The translations under genes and the position numbers were made by a program. Positions 8,864 to 18,807 of a DNA stretch of 64,000 bases are shown here, piece after piece. The DNA is taken from positions 101,310 to 165,309 of the forward strand of contig CBCTTQ010000002.1 in the NCBI GenBank assembly GCA_965149945.1. Reading direction: 5' to 3'. The DNA is from JAHZFN01 sp965149945. Lineage in GTDB: Bacteria > Bacillota > Dehalobacteriia > UBA4068 > UBA4997. The notes below the pieces were generated by a model, which was not told the origin of the DNA, ran no database searches, and saw only the letters and a list, made by a program, of their open reading frames with translations. The stretch's first letter is position 1. Every line of letters begins with the position of its first letter.

Positions 8864-9799
8864 TCATTGACAAACGGGCAATATTTCCGGCAAAATTTCC
8901 GAAACAGCGGTAACCCTCGTCAAATCAAACCAATGAATGTCGGGTTCTCGCCGCCACCAGGTCAATTGCCGTTTGGCAAATCTTCTGGTGTCCCGCTGAA
9001 TCAATTCCACCGCTTCCTCATAAGACAATTTTCCCGCCAAGTATCCACACATCTGCTTGTATCCTAAGCCCTGCATCGGCTTCAGCAGAGGACTCCAACC
9101 CGCCGCCAAAAGACCCCGCACTTCTTCTTCCAAACCGTCTGCCATCATTTGCAACACCCGCTGATTAATCCGTTCATAAAGCTGCGCACGCTCTCTGCGC
9201 AAACCAATAAGACGAATGTCCCAATTCGGCGGTTTCTTTTCACTTTGTGCACTGAGGGGCTTACCTGTCAAATGGTACACTTCCAACGCGCGGATGATTC
9301 GTTTTCCGTCAGAGGGACTGGTTTTGGCAGCTGTCGCCGCGTCCACCGCCGCCAGCTCCGCCAATAGCTCCGCCCCGCCTTTTTCTCGGAATTCCCGCTG
9401 TTTGCGTCGACGAAATTCTGAATTCTCTCCTTCGTTTTCATGGAAGGTATAACCGTGAATCAAAGCGGAAACATACAGTCCCGTACCGCCGACTACAATC
9501 GGGGTTTTACCGCGCCCGTTGATCTCCGTCACCAAAGCCGCGGCAGCTTTCTGAAAATCCGCCACTGTGTAAGGCTCATCCGGATTCAAAATATCAATTA
9601 AATGATGGGGAATTTCTTTCCCGTTGGCGGCAATTTTTTCTTCCGGACGGATTTTCGCGGTTCCGATGTCCAGATAACGGTATACCTGCATGGAATCCCC
9701 GGAAATAATTTCCCCGTCCAAAGCCGCCGCCAATTCCACAGACAGAGCAGTCTTGCCCACTGCCGTCGGTCCCAAAACCACAATTAATTTCGGTTTCAA
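8864..9799 (-). CDS. miaA: tRNA dimethylallyltransferase
   Basis: A 311-residue enzyme that transfers a dimethylallyl group to N6 of A37 in tRNAs reading UNN codons. The P-loop GPTAVGKTALS is at residues 10-20, followed by DSMQVYRYLDIGTAK, the DMAPP/tRNA catalytic motif. The start is TTG at 9799 with GAGGAG upstream. That ribosome binding site overlaps the mutL stop codon only 4 bases away, which indicates translational coupling. Confidence 0.95.
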   Translation of the reverse strand: MKPKLIVVLGPTAVGKTALSVELAAALDGEIISGDSMQVYRYLDIGTAKIRPEEKIAANGKEIPHHLIDILNPDEPYTVADFQKAAAALVTEINGRGKTPIVVGGTGLYVSALIHGYTFHENEGENSEFRRRKQREFREKGGAELLAELAAVDAATAAKTSPSDGKRIIRALEVYHLTGKPLSAQSEKKPPNWDIRLIGLRRERAQLYERINQRVLQMMADGLEEEVRGLLAAGWSPLLKPMQGLGYKQMCGYLAGKLSYEEAVELIQRDTRRFAKRQLTWWRREPDIHWFDLTRVTAVSEILPEILPVCQ

Positions 9800-9803
9800 T
9801 TTT

Positions 9804-11999
9804 TCAGCTCCTCATAAATCGTTTACGAATTTCTCCATTACTGATCCGGATCACCGTCGGTCGCCCGTGGGGACAAGTCTGGGGATGCTCCGCCGTCGCT
9901 AATGCACTCAAAAGCCAATGAATATCCGCATCTGTCAAAACATCATTGGCCTTCACCGCGTTTTTGCAAGCCATCGTAAACAATTCTTCTTTATTTAGCG
10001 CCGTTTTGCTGACGGCATTTTCTTCGCCGTGGGCATTGCCCACAATGCGATCCATCATGTCCAGGAAAAATTCTTCCGCGGACTGACGAAAATGTTCCGA
10101 ACGACGTACATTTTCATTGTCTTTACTCTGAGCAAACCACAACGGAACACCCCGCAGCACAAAAGTGCTGTCCCCCAAATATTCCACAACAAAACCAAAA
10201 TCCGTCACGGCTTCCAAATTTTGCAAAAGCAACTCTTTGGAAAGATTCCCCAACTCCACGGAAACGGGGACTGCCAGCAGACTCACCGCGTTTTGATGCT
10301 GTTCAAAATCATGGGCAAAGGTTTCATATAAAATTCTCTCATGGGCGGCGTGCTGATCAATGATATACAGATCCTCCCCGTAAACGGCAATGACATAACT
10401 GGCATTCAATTGCCCCAGCGGTCGCAACGCGCGGAATAAATTTTCTTCCTGAGGAAATAATTCCGCCTGTTCCGCCTCGACCGGCTGTTTCCCCGGCAAA
10501 GCGCCTATTTGAAACAAGGCGCCCAATCCCGCCAAAGGATTGGAGCGAGGAGTCGTTGTTTCTTCATCATAATATCCCAAATATTCATTATAAATCTCAA
10601 AGGGATTGGGAATTTCGTCCGTTTTCTCCATAGAAAAAACAGACTCCTCTTCGTCCGCTTTCCCGCCCTGCACCAACCGTTCAAAAAGTTTGCTGGTAAA
10701 TTCCGACTGAGGGGATGCCTTCATGTCTACCTTCGGCGCAAAAGCACTCTGCTCCGATTCCGCCGCTTTTCGCGTCAGCGGCACTTCCTCTGCCTCTTCC
10801 CGCGTCTGCCGCCACATCTGTGTCATTTCAGAGGCGGGAAGAGCATCATTTTCGGCAAACTGAAACAACTCTCCCAGACGAAAAGTTTTTCCGTTTTCTC
10901 CCTGAATTTCCAAATCCTTCAGATTTTCCTGTACCCGGCTCACCGCTTTTTTCGGCACGGCGACTGTTTTCTGCGGTTCTACGGCAATTTTGGGCGCCAA
11001 AGCCTCCTTCACCGCCGCGAGCAAAACTTCTTTCACCGCTGCCAAACGATGAAATCGAATCTCTGTTTTGGCGGGATGAACATTGACATCAATGGAAGCG
11101 GGATCCAGCCGCAAATACAAAATCGCCATAGGATAACGCCGCTCCGGCAACAACGTTTCATAAGCCAATTCCAAAATGGTTGAAAGATCTCTGCTTTTCA
11201 CCAATCGTCCATTGACAAAAAAATGATAATATTTACGATTGCTGCGAGAAAAAGGAGGGCGAGAAACCAACCCGTCCACAACAATGCCCTCTTGCGCATA
11301 TCTCACCGGCGCCAAATTGGCCAAATTAGCAGCGCCGTAAACAGCCAGCACAGCCTGGCGCAAATCACCGTTTCCGGAAGAATGCAGCACCGTCCGTCCG
11401 TCAACCTTCAGAATAAAGGCAATTTCCGGTGCGGAAAGAATGAAATCACCGAGAAGTTTTGTGATTTTGCCCTGTTCCACCGCCATAGATTTCAAAAACT
11501 TTTTTCGGGCAGGCGTATGATAGAATAAATCTTCCACCGTGATTTTGGTACCGGGAGGCATCCCCGATTCGCCGGTAATGACCATTTGTCCATCCACCAC
11601 CTGTCCCATATAACCGCTCAACTGGGCGGCAGCACGGCTCTGCACAGAGACTTTGCTTACCGATGCGATGGAAGGCAGCGCTTCCCCGCGAAACCCCAGA
11701 GAAACCACTTTATCCAAATCGGAAATTTTTTGAATTTTACTGGTGGCATGTCGATAAAAAGCTGTCTTCAAATCAGCGCGACTCATGCCCATTCCGTCAT
11801 CAATCACTTGGATTTTTTTGATGCAGTCTTCTGCCGGATTTTGTTCGATGCTGACGGTAATACGCCGGGCGCCAGCATCGATCGCATTTTCCACTAACTC
11901 TTTAACAACGGAAACCGGGCGTTCTACCACCTCGCCGGCGGCAATTTGATTGGCGGTTTCCGAATCCAAAATATGAATTCTGCTTTCTTGCGGCTCCAT
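9804..11999 (-). CDS. mutL: DNA mismatch repair protein MutL (endonuclease type)
   Basis: A 731-residue GHKL ATPase and mismatch-repair mediator. The N-terminal ATPase motifs are ENAIDAG, DDGMGM and GFRGEALPSIASVS. A low-conservation acidic linker spans about residues 340-520. The C-terminal domain carries DQHAAHERILYE, the metal-binding endonuclease motif, plus ACKNAVKAND and CPHGRP. This implies a nicking MutL as in organisms without MutH. GGAGG lies 6 bases upstream of the ATG. It lies 39 bases after mutS and 4 bases before miaA, so one operon is likely. Confidence 0.95.
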   Translation of the reverse strand: MEPQESRIHILDSETANQIAAGEVVERPVSVVKELVENAIDAGARRITVSIEQNPAEDCIKKIQVIDDGMGMSRADLKTAFYRHATSKIQKISDLDKVVSLGFRGEALPSIASVSKVSVQSRAAAQLSGYMGQVVDGQMVITGESGMPPGTKITVEDLFYHTPARKKFLKSMAVEQGKITKLLGDFILSAPEIAFILKVDGRTVLHSSGNGDLRQAVLAVYGAANLANLAPVRYAQEGIVVDGLVSRPPFSRSNRKYYHFFVNGRLVKSRDLSTILELAYETLLPERRYPMAILYLRLDPASIDVNVHPAKTEIRFHRLAAVKEVLLAAVKEALAPKIAVEPQKTVAVPKKAVSRVQENLKDLEIQGENGKTFRLGELFQFAENDALPASEMTQMWRQTREEAEEVPLTRKAAESEQSAFAPKVDMKASPQSEFTSKLFERLVQGGKADEEESVFSMEKTDEIPNPFEIYNEYLGYYDEETTTPRSNPLAGLGALFQIGALPGKQPVEAEQAELFPQEENLFRALRPLGQLNASYVIAVYGEDLYIIDQHAAHERILYETFAHDFEQHQNAVSLLAVPVSVELGNLSKELLLQNLEAVTDFGFVVEYLGDSTFVLRGVPLWFAQSKDNENVRRSEHFRQSAEEFFLDMMDRIVGNAHGEENAVSKTALNKEELFTMACKNAVKANDVLTDADIHWLLSALATAEHPQTCPHGRPTVIRISNGEIRKRFMRS

Positions 12000-12038
12000 T
12001 TTCCGCCTCCTCTCCCAAATCTACCCGACTGTCTACTC

Positions 12039-14636
12039 CTAGTTCAGTTCTTCCTGCCATTTTTCCAGCAAAAGCAATGCTTCCACCGGACGTAGATTGG
12101 CAATATTCAACTGTTGAATTTCTTTTAAAATGGGACTTTCCGTCACAGAGCGACATTCTTCCGATGCCGTCGGAAAATCCGAAAGCGAGATCTGTCCTTC
12201 TGTATGGTTGACTTCCAACTGACTGAGAATTTCTTTAGCACGGCGGATAATGGTCTTAGGAAGCCCCGCCAATTCCGCCACATGAATGCCATAACTCTTG
12301 TCTGTTCCGCCTTCCACAATCTGCCGCAAGAAAATAATAGAATCCCCCTGCTCCTTAACGGCGACAGAATAATTTTTCACCTGCGAATAAGTATCCGCCA
12401 ATTGAATCAACTCATGATAATGAGTAGCGAACAATGTCTTAGCGCCCAGAGACGGCTGCAAAATGTATTCCGAAACCGCCCAGGCAATGGACAAGCCGTC
12501 ATAAGTGCTGGTGCCGCGACCGATTTCATCCAAAATAATCAGACTGTTTTTGGTCGCGTTGCGGATGATGTTGGAGGTTTCGCTCATCTCCACCATAAAG
12601 GTGCTTTGTCCCGCGGCCAAATCATCGCTGGCGCCCACTCGAGTAAAAATCCGATCCACCAGACCGATGGTACCGCTTTGGGCAGGGATATAACTACCCA
12701 TCCGCGCCAGAATTACAGATAAAGCTACCTGACGCATATAGGTGCTTTTACCTGCCATATTGGGTCCTGTGATCAACGCAAACTGCTGCTCCCGCCCATT
12801 TAAGTAAGTATCATTGGGAACATAATTTTCTCTTCCCATAGTAATTTCCACCACAGGATGCCGCGCCGCTGTCAAAATAATTTCATCTCCATCATTCACC
12901 ACAGGACGGGCATAGCCGTTTTCAATAGCCAGCGCCGCCAGAGCCACCAAACAATCCAACACCGCTAACGCTTTGGCTGTCCGCTGGATTCGTAAGGTAT
13001 TTTTGCCGATTTTTTCACGCAGTTTATTAAAAATTTCATATTCCAAATTCGCCAGTTTTTCTCCGGCGCCTAAAATCTTGTTTTCCCATTCTTTCAATTC
13101 CTGGGTGATAAAACGTTCGGCATTGACTAAAGTTTGCTTCCGGATATAATGCTCCGGCACCTGTTCCAAATTACTCTTGGTTACTTCCAAATAGTAACCG
13201 AACACTTTGTTGAAACCAACCTTCAAAGACTTGATGCCGGTTTTTTCTCGCTCATCAGCCTCCAATCGCAATAGCCAATCTTTACCCTCTCCGGTAATAT
13301 ATCGCAATTCATCGACTTCCTCGTTAAAGCCGTCCTTGATCAAATTTCCTTCCTTGGAAGAAACCGGAGGATCGTCCTTCAATGTCGCGTCAATCACCTG
13401 ATAGAGATCTTCCAAAGGATCCAATCCGTCAAACAAACGCTTAAAAATTTCCGCGTTCAAAACAGCGACCAAACTCAAAATATCCGGCAAACGACCAAAA
13501 GATAATTTCAACGCCGACAAATCCCGCGGTGTCGCGTTACCGTAAACCACCCGCCCGATCAGTCTCTCCAGGTCATAAATTTCTTTCAATTCATTTTTTA
13601 AATTTTCATGTACCAGCGGCTGGGCAATCAGATTATCAATTCCGTCTAATCGCAAATTGATATCTTCCGCCCGCAGCAGGGGTTTTTCAATCCAATTTTT
13701 CAGCAGTCGGGAACCGGCAGCTGTTTTGGTTTTATCACAAACTCCGTAAAGAGAACCTGCCTTTTTGTGATTACGCATAGTGGCGGTTAGTTCCAAATTG
13801 CGTCTGGTATTAGCATCCAACATCAGATAATTGTCGATGCTGTACACCTGTAAATGATTAATATAAGAAAGCTCGCGTTTTTGTGTCTGTTCAATTACCT
13901 GCAGCAAAGCGGCCGCCGCCAAAACACCGCCGCTCCAATCCTTCAGTCCCAGCCCTTCCAAAGAGCTTGTCCGAAACTGCGTCATTAACAATTCTTCGGC
14001 GTTTTGTCGAACAAACAGTTCGTCTTCCAAAGGCGTCAGCACAATGTTGCTGGATAAATCCCAAGCATGCAGAGAAAAATAGGATTCTTGCATCAATGCT
14101 TTCGGCAACACACATTCTCGAGGATGAATCCGGGAAAGTTCATCCCCGATTTTATAAATAGCCTCTTCTCCTGACACCTGAGAGACCATAAATTCCCCGG
14201 TAGAAATATCACTGTAAGCAATACCGTATCCACGGACGCAAGGAAACACCGATGCCAAATAATTAGCGCCGCTGTCTTTTAATAAAGTATCGTCTATTAC
14301 CGTACCGGGCGTAATCACCCGCACAACATCTCTTTTGACTAGACCGCGTCCCGGTTTCGGTTCTTCCAATTGCTCGCAAATGGCCACCTTGAAACCTTGC
14401 TCAATCAAACGAGAAATATAAGAATCACAGGCGTGATAAGGGACGCCGCACATGGGAATGCGCCCTTCTTCGCCCGCGTTTTTTCCGGTTAACGTAATCT
14501 CCAGCGCCTTGGAACCGACAATGGCGTCTTCTCCGAACATCTCATAAAAATCCCCCATGCGATAAAACAGCAGACAATCCGCATATTCCTTTTTGATTTC
14601 ATAATACTGTTCCATCATCGGCGTCAGTTTGGTCAA
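12039..14636 (-). CDS. mutS: DNA mismatch recognition protein MutS
   Basis: An 865-residue MutS1. The N-terminal mismatch-reading motif FYEMF is at about residues 30-34 (GDFYEMFGEDA). The C-terminal ATPase has P-loop TGPNMAGKST, Walker B LIILDEIGRG and the following STYDGLSIAWA block. Start is TTG at 14636, six bases after GGGGAGG. It is the first gene of the mutS-mutL-miaA-hfq operon and diverges from the TtcA-TudS fusion gene. A TATACG element near 14700 on the minus strand could be a -10, but I see no good -35. Confidence 0.96.
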   Translation of the reverse strand: MTKLTPMMEQYYEIKKEYADCLLFYRMGDFYEMFGEDAIVGSKALEITLTGKNAGEEGRIPMCGVPYHACDSYISRLIEQGFKVAICEQLEEPKPGRGLVKRDVVRVITPGTVIDDTLLKDSGANYLASVFPCVRGYGIAYSDISTGEFMVSQVSGEEAIYKIGDELSRIHPRECVLPKALMQESYFSLHAWDLSSNIVLTPLEDELFVRQNAEELLMTQFRTSSLEGLGLKDWSGGVLAAAALLQVIEQTQKRELSYINHLQVYSIDNYLMLDANTRRNLELTATMRNHKKAGSLYGVCDKTKTAAGSRLLKNWIEKPLLRAEDINLRLDGIDNLIAQPLVHENLKNELKEIYDLERLIGRVVYGNATPRDLSALKLSFGRLPDILSLVAVLNAEIFKRLFDGLDPLEDLYQVIDATLKDDPPVSSKEGNLIKDGFNEEVDELRYITGEGKDWLLRLEADEREKTGIKSLKVGFNKVFGYYLEVTKSNLEQVPEHYIRKQTLVNAERFITQELKEWENKILGAGEKLANLEYEIFNKLREKIGKNTLRIQRTAKALAVLDCLVALAALAIENGYARPVVNDGDEIILTAARHPVVEITMGRENYVPNDTYLNGREQQFALITGPNMAGKSTYMRQVALSVILARMGSYIPAQSGTIGLVDRIFTRVGASDDLAAGQSTFMVEMSETSNIIRNATKNSLIILDEIGRGTSTYDGLSIAWAVSEYILQPSLGAKTLFATHYHELIQLADTYSQVKNYSVAVKEQGDSIIFLRQIVEGGTDKSYGIHVAELAGLPKTIIRRAKEILSQLEVNHTEGQISLSDFPTASEECRSVTESPILKEIQQLNIANLRPVEALLLLEKWQEELN

Positions 14637-14835
14637 CAGAATCCTCCCCGTTCTTCAGAAATTTTTTCAAAAAAGCTTTTCTTTTTTTTCGCTTTCGTAT
14701 ACAATGAAAAGGTAAAAAAACAGATTGCGTCGCAGTCTTTTTTCATTTCATATCAGGCGAAACTCGCAATTTTTCTATTTTTTATCATTTCGTCAAAAGA
14801 ATTGCGTTTTCCTGCCGGTCTTCAGGAGAGAAAAC

Positions 14836-16083
14836 ATGAGTGCTACAACAAAAAAACTGATGAAATATTTTCGCAAAGCCATCATCGACTACAGCATGAT
14901 CACAGACGAAACCCCTATTATGGTAGGACTATCCGGCGGCAAAGACAGCCTGGCGCTGCTGTATCTGCTCAGCCATTTTTTACCTGCCTCAAAATACAAA
15001 TACCGACTGGCGGCCGGGCATATCGGATTGGGATTTGAAACAGCGGAAGATGTAGAAAAACTCCGCGCCTATTGCCACGCGCTGGATGTGGAATTTTTCT
15101 ACGAACCTACCGACATCAGCAAGGTAGTCTTTGACATTCGCCAAGAGACCAATCCCTGTTCGCTTTGTGCTAAAATGCGCCGCGGCGCTTTGAACAGTTT
15201 GGCAAAAAAACATGGTTATCATAAAATTGCCTTGGGACATCATTTGGATGATGTGGTGGAAACACTGATGCTGAATATGTGCTTTGAAGGCAGAGTGGAC
15301 TCTTTCAAACCCGTCACCTATCTCAGCAATCAACAAATCACCGTTATCCGCCCCCTTATCTATATTCAGGAACAAACCATCCGCACCTTTGCCGCGCAAG
15401 AGCCCCTTCCTATCGTTCCCAGCTGTTGTCCCGCCAACGGTAAAACCAAACGGGAAGATATGAAAGAACTCATCAGCGACCTTTCCCGTTTTTGTCCCCA
15501 GGCACGTTACCGAATGCTGCGGGCATTACAAAATGTACCGGAAAATGAGTGGCGCACCCAAAAAAAAGCGAAAATCAATACCAATTTAAAAGAACAGCCC
15601 CCCCTGCGGGTCAGTCGCTGCTTGCTGGGAGAAGCCTGTCGCTATAACGGCGAAGCCAAAGGAAACGAAGCTGTCATTCGTCTGCTGGCGGATCGTCGCC
15701 CAGGCGTCGACTATCTGCCCGTCTGTCCGGAATGCGCCGGCGGTCTTCCCATTCCCCGCTCACCCGGTGAAATTGAACAGGGACGCACCGCAGAAGTACT
15801 CAACGGTACCGCTCGAATAATCGGTAAACAAGGAGAAGACTACACCGCCGCTTTTCGTCGCGGCGCCGAAATCGTTTTGGAAACAGCCTTGCGGCATCAC
15901 TGTCGCTTTGCCTTGCTCAAAGAAAACAGCCCTTCTTGCGGAAGCCACCAAATCTACGACGGCAGTTTCAGCGGCAAAAAAATCAACGGCATGGGACTTT
16001 GCGCCTACCTCCTGAAACAGCATCACATCAAAGTGTACTCAGAAAAAAACATGGAAGAACTTTTGCAAAAATGGGGAAAATGA
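14836..16083 (+). CDS. TtcA-like PP-loop tRNA thiolase fused to DUF523/TudS-type desulfidase domain
   Basis: A 415-residue two-domain protein. Residues 1-240 are a TtcA/TtuA-type PP-loop ATPase: SGGKDS at 33-38, a CSLC pair at 108-111, GHHLDD at 134-139 and Cys197/Cys198, consistent with a three-cysteine [4Fe-4S] site. The family makes 2-thiocytidine at tRNA position 32. Residues 255-405 are a DUF523 domain with Cys262 (SRCLLGEACRYNG), CPECAGGLPIPR at 297-308 and NSPSCGS at 365-371. These are the three cysteine sites of thiouracil desulfurase TudS. The two activities are chemically opposite or complementary. Start 14836 has AGGAGAG upstream; the longer in-frame start lacks a site and encodes no domain. 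Confidence 0.85.
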   Translation: MSATTKKLMKYFRKAIIDYSMITDETPIMVGLSGGKDSLALLYLLSHFLPASKYKYRLAAGHIGLGFETAEDVEKLRAYCHALDVEFFYEPTDISKVVFDIRQETNPCSLCAKMRRGALNSLAKKHGYHKIALGHHLDDVVETLMLNMCFEGRVDSFKPVTYLSNQQITVIRPLIYIQEQTIRTFAAQEPLPIVPSCCPANGKTKREDMKELISDLSRFCPQARYRMLRALQNVPENEWRTQKKAKINTNLKEQPPLRVSRCLLGEACRYNGEAKGNEAVIRLLADRRPGVDYLPVCPECAGGLPIPRSPGEIEQGRTAEVLNGTARIIGKQGEDYTAAFRRGAEIVLETALRHHCRFALLKENSPSCGSHQIYDGSFSGKKINGMGLCAYLLKQHHIKVYSEKNMEELLQKWGK

Positions 16084-16126
16084 TTTTGAAAAAAGGAGAT
16101 TTTTCCACTTTTGAGGGTCGCGTCAA

Positions 16127-16155
16127 TTGACTTCTCGTCCGGCCTATACTATAAT
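16127..16155 (+). promoter_or_regulatory. Sigma-A promoter of the SLH protein gene
   Basis: TTGACT, a 17-base spacer, then TATAAT at 16150-16155, close to the sigma-A consensus. Transcription would start near 16162, so any start codon upstream of that point is excluded. Confidence 0.85.
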
Positions 16156-16188
16156 GAACTTATCAAGATGAAATGGGAGGAACTCGCT

Positions 16189-17196
16189 TTGAAATTTAAG
16201 AAAAAAACCTTGCTTTTGTTTCTGGCAACCCTGCTGCTGTTTGCCTTCAGCGCCAGCATAGCCTTAGCGGCAGATACAGAAGTAAAAGCCAAATTCTATT
16301 CCAAAGACCAAGACAGTAATTATAAGGTGACTGCTATCATCTCCCCTTTGGGTGAGGGACATGATGATCTCAGCTATGTCAGCGATGTTTACCTGCTGGT
16401 AACGCGCAACGGCAATGTTTACGAACGAGTGTATTTTCCCGAACATGAACTGACGAAAAATCACACCTCCTCTTCGGCGACTTTATATCTGACCCAAAGC
16501 GGTAATTACGACTTTACCATTTGCATGGGCAATGATAATCAGCAAATCGGTATGAGTGTCAGCGACAGCGGCAATACGCCCGCTACTTATTCGTTATCGA
16601 TTTCCAGCATGGCAGCGCTGAATCCTTTCAGCGATGTGAAAAACAACGCCTGGTATACTGATTATATCTGCACCGCTTATTCCCTGGGGTTGATAAACGG
16701 TATGACAGCAACCACCTATTGCCCTAATGAAACCATGACCATCGCCCAAGCAGTCGTGTTGGCCACCCGAATCAATCAGCTGACCACGCTGGGAGAAACC
16801 ATTGACTACAGTGATTATACGGGAAAATGGTACCAACCTTACTTTGATTACGCCATTGTCCAAGGATTTCTGGATCCGACTTATGAAAGCCAGTGGAATC
16901 AAAAGGCAACTCGTTCACAGTTTGCAGATATTTTCGCCAACTGTGTCCCCGATACTTATCTGACCGCTATTCACAACTACAATGACGGAGATATCCCCGA
17001 CGTAAAATTATCAGACACTAATGGCGCTGATATTTATAAGCTGTATAACGCCGGTATTTTGGAAGGTTCCGATGCCAGTCACAGCTTTCAACCCAACAGC
17101 AATATCAAACGCAGTGAAATCGCGGCAATTGTAGTGCGGATGGTAGTAGAAGAAGAACGTCTGGGGTATGTTCCCGACGGTGACGAAGTGGTTTAA
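16189..17196 (+). CDS. Secreted S-layer homology (SLH) domain protein
   Basis: A 335-residue exported protein. From the TTG at 16189 it begins with basic KFKKK, a hydrophobic segment, and a signal peptidase I site after SIALA. Residues 30-135 are a domain I do not recognise, with alternating beta-like patterns. Three SLH repeats follow, for example PFSDVKNNAWYTDYI, then a W-Y repeat, then LSDTNGADIYKLYNAGIL with IKRSEIAAIVVRM. SLH domains bind pyruvylated or similar secondary wall polymers, so the protein is probably anchored to the envelope. GGGAGG 8 bases before TTG fixes the start; the ATG at 16168 has no comparable site. Strong own promoter, own terminator. Confidence 0.82.
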   Translation: MKFKKKTLLLFLATLLLFAFSASIALAADTEVKAKFYSKDQDSNYKVTAIISPLGEGHDDLSYVSDVYLLVTRNGNVYERVYFPEHELTKNHTSSSATLYLTQSGNYDFTICMGNDNQQIGMSVSDSGNTPATYSLSISSMAALNPFSDVKNNAWYTDYICTAYSLGLINGMTATTYCPNETMTIAQAVVLATRINQLTTLGETIDYSDYTGKWYQPYFDYAIVQGFLDPTYESQWNQKATRSQFADIFANCVPDTYLTAIHNYNDGDIPDVKLSDTNGADIYKLYNAGILEGSDASHSFQPNSNIKRSEIAAIVVRMVVEEERLGYVPDGDEVV

Positions 17197-17244
17197 CCGC
17201 CTCATTCAGGCTCGAAAAACAAATAATCGTTTCAGAAAATCCCC

Positions 17245-17284
17245 AAGGACAGAGAGCATAATATAATCTCTGTCCTTTTTATTT
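17245..17284 (+). terminator. Intrinsic terminator after the SLH gene
   Basis: AAGGACAGAGA pairs with TCTCTGTCCTT over 11 base pairs, followed by a T-run on the + strand. Confidence 0.85.
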
Positions 17285-17575
17285 CAACAAAATGACATTC
17301 CCTTTTCCGCCGCTTTTTCCTATATAAAACAAATTTTTCAATCCAAACAGATTCGCGGAAAATCGCTTGCCGAAAAAAAGATTTCCGAAACGTTTCGTCT
17401 ACTCCGACCAATCGTTTCCACCATCCGAAATCACTTCATCACCCATCTTATCGACAGCGCCGCAGGCAGATTATTTCCCTTGCGCTTTTTACCGCGTTAC
17501 CACTTCTTAGACCCTTCCTTAGCGTCCTAAAGTCATTGGGCAAACAAAAATCCATCGAAAATTCTATACATTTCC
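17285..17575. other. Non-coding interval between SLH and MFS genes
   Basis: With the terminator this makes about 380 bases without a gene. A perfect 12-base palindrome CGAAACGTTTCG lies at 17386-17397 and could be an operator, but no promoter is evident beside it. Otherwise I see nothing. Confidence 0.4.
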
Positions 17576-18772
17576 TCAATAAAATGAATTTCTTTCCTTT
17601 ACCGGAATCAAAGTTGACCATAACAAAAACACCACCGCCAAAACCATCGCCAAATAATAAGGCAGATGCAAAATATTGCCGCCGAAAATAACTCTGACCA
17701 CAAACATCAACACCGGAGAAAGAAATTGCGCTAAATACAATGCGGCAGAGAGCAACGGCATCACGGTAGTGGCGGCTTTTTTCCCTGCTTTTAAAGAGGT
17801 CTCGGACATGATAAAAGGAATGCCGGCGCCGCTGGCAAATCCTACAAAAACCGAACCAGCCAAAGTACCGATCCAACCGCCCGTCAAAGCCAATAATCCA
17901 TAGCCAAGGAGAAAGCACAGCGGCGCCAAAAATTTGGTTTTCCAATCCAGCAATCGCCTTATATAAACAAACAGCAATCCTCCGCAAAAAGCGATGAAAT
18001 CCATTCCCGCCATGATCACCGCAATATACGATTGGGGAATCAGCCCTTCGGAAGCTGTCTCCAACGCGAAATTGGTAGGATACAGAAAAAAAATAGACAT
18101 CAACAAAAACATAGCAAAAATATGTACAAAATTGGTACGAAAGATGCTGTGATCTTGTATGGATTCCTGTCGGGATTGATCCCGCTCCGCGGCGTTCTCC
18201 GAACTGAGTCGGTCATTGGGCAGAAAAATCAAACATAACACAATGCTGATCAAGCCCAATAAATATACCCAAAAACTGATTCGCCAACTGATTGCAGCCA
18301 ACAGCCCCGACAACAGTGTGGCAATCACACCGCCCAATTGATTCATGGCGGAAGAGTACCCCATCAAATATACCTGCTGCTCCGAGGCAAAATAATACGC
18401 CAGCAATCCCGTAGACATAGGCATGATGATTCCCACGCCGACGCCTACCAATGCCCGCATAAGCAATAATAGGAAAATTTGATCAAAAAGCCCCGCGGTA
18501 CATCCTCCCACCGTATAAAGCAACAATCCGATGAGCACCAGTGTTTTTGAACCAAACATCCTGCAAAGCTTCGAAAACAAAAAACTTGTTATCACAATGA
18601 ACAAGGCGGGGATACTGATGATCATTTGAATGAACAATTGATTGCTGTCCGCGAAATATGCTTGAATCACACCGAGCGCAGGTGCCACGGCAGCTCCTGC
18701 CATCACCGTCAACAAAGATAAAGACAAAATGCTCACCAGCAATCCTTTTCCGTGTCGTATTTTTTCAGACAA
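17576..18772 (-). CDS. Major facilitator superfamily transporter
   Basis: A 398-residue membrane protein with about 12 hydrophobic segments and the charged central loop (SSENAAERDQSRQE) typical of MFS carriers. The segment RALVGVGVGIIMPMSTGLLAYYF resembles drug:proton antiporter motifs of the DHA group. FWVYLLGLISIVLCLIFLP closes the first six-helix half. The substrate cannot be predicted. The start is TTG 18772, 8 bases after AAGGAG; the GTG at 18781 overlaps that site. It follows the ClC gene on the same strand, but a terminator-like hairpin separates them. Confidence 0.85.
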   Translation of the reverse strand: MSEKIRHGKGLLVSILSLSLLTVMAGAAVAPALGVIQAYFADSNQLFIQMIISIPALFIVITSFLFSKLCRMFGSKTLVLIGLLLYTVGGCTAGLFDQIFLLLLMRALVGVGVGIIMPMSTGLLAYYFASEQQVYLMGYSSAMNQLGGVIATLLSGLLAAISWRISFWVYLLGLISIVLCLIFLPNDRLSSENAAERDQSRQESIQDHSIFRTNFVHIFAMFLLMSIFFLYPTNFALETASEGLIPQSYIAVIMAGMDFIAFCGGLLFVYIRRLLDWKTKFLAPLCFLLGYGLLALTGGWIGTLAGSVFVGFASGAGIPFIMSETSLKAGKKAATTVMPLLSAALYLAQFLSPVLMFVVRVIFGGNILHLPYYLAMVLAVVFLLWSTLIPVKERNSFY

Positions 18773-18807
18773 AAAAATCACTCCTTTGCATAAAATCTTC
18801 GCGAAAA

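Noticed and set aside
10509..11183. 224-codon plus-strand frame inside mutL
   Set aside because: Antisense shadow of the MutL linker and ATPase domain.
16111..16188. Upstream starts of the SLH protein
   Set aside because: They lie before or at the predicted transcription start and would hide the signal peptide; the TTG at 16189 has a good ribosome site.
17448..17987. 179-codon minus-strand frame overlapping the MFS gene end
   Set aside because: Other-frame shadow on the same strand; product lacks membrane pattern or family features.
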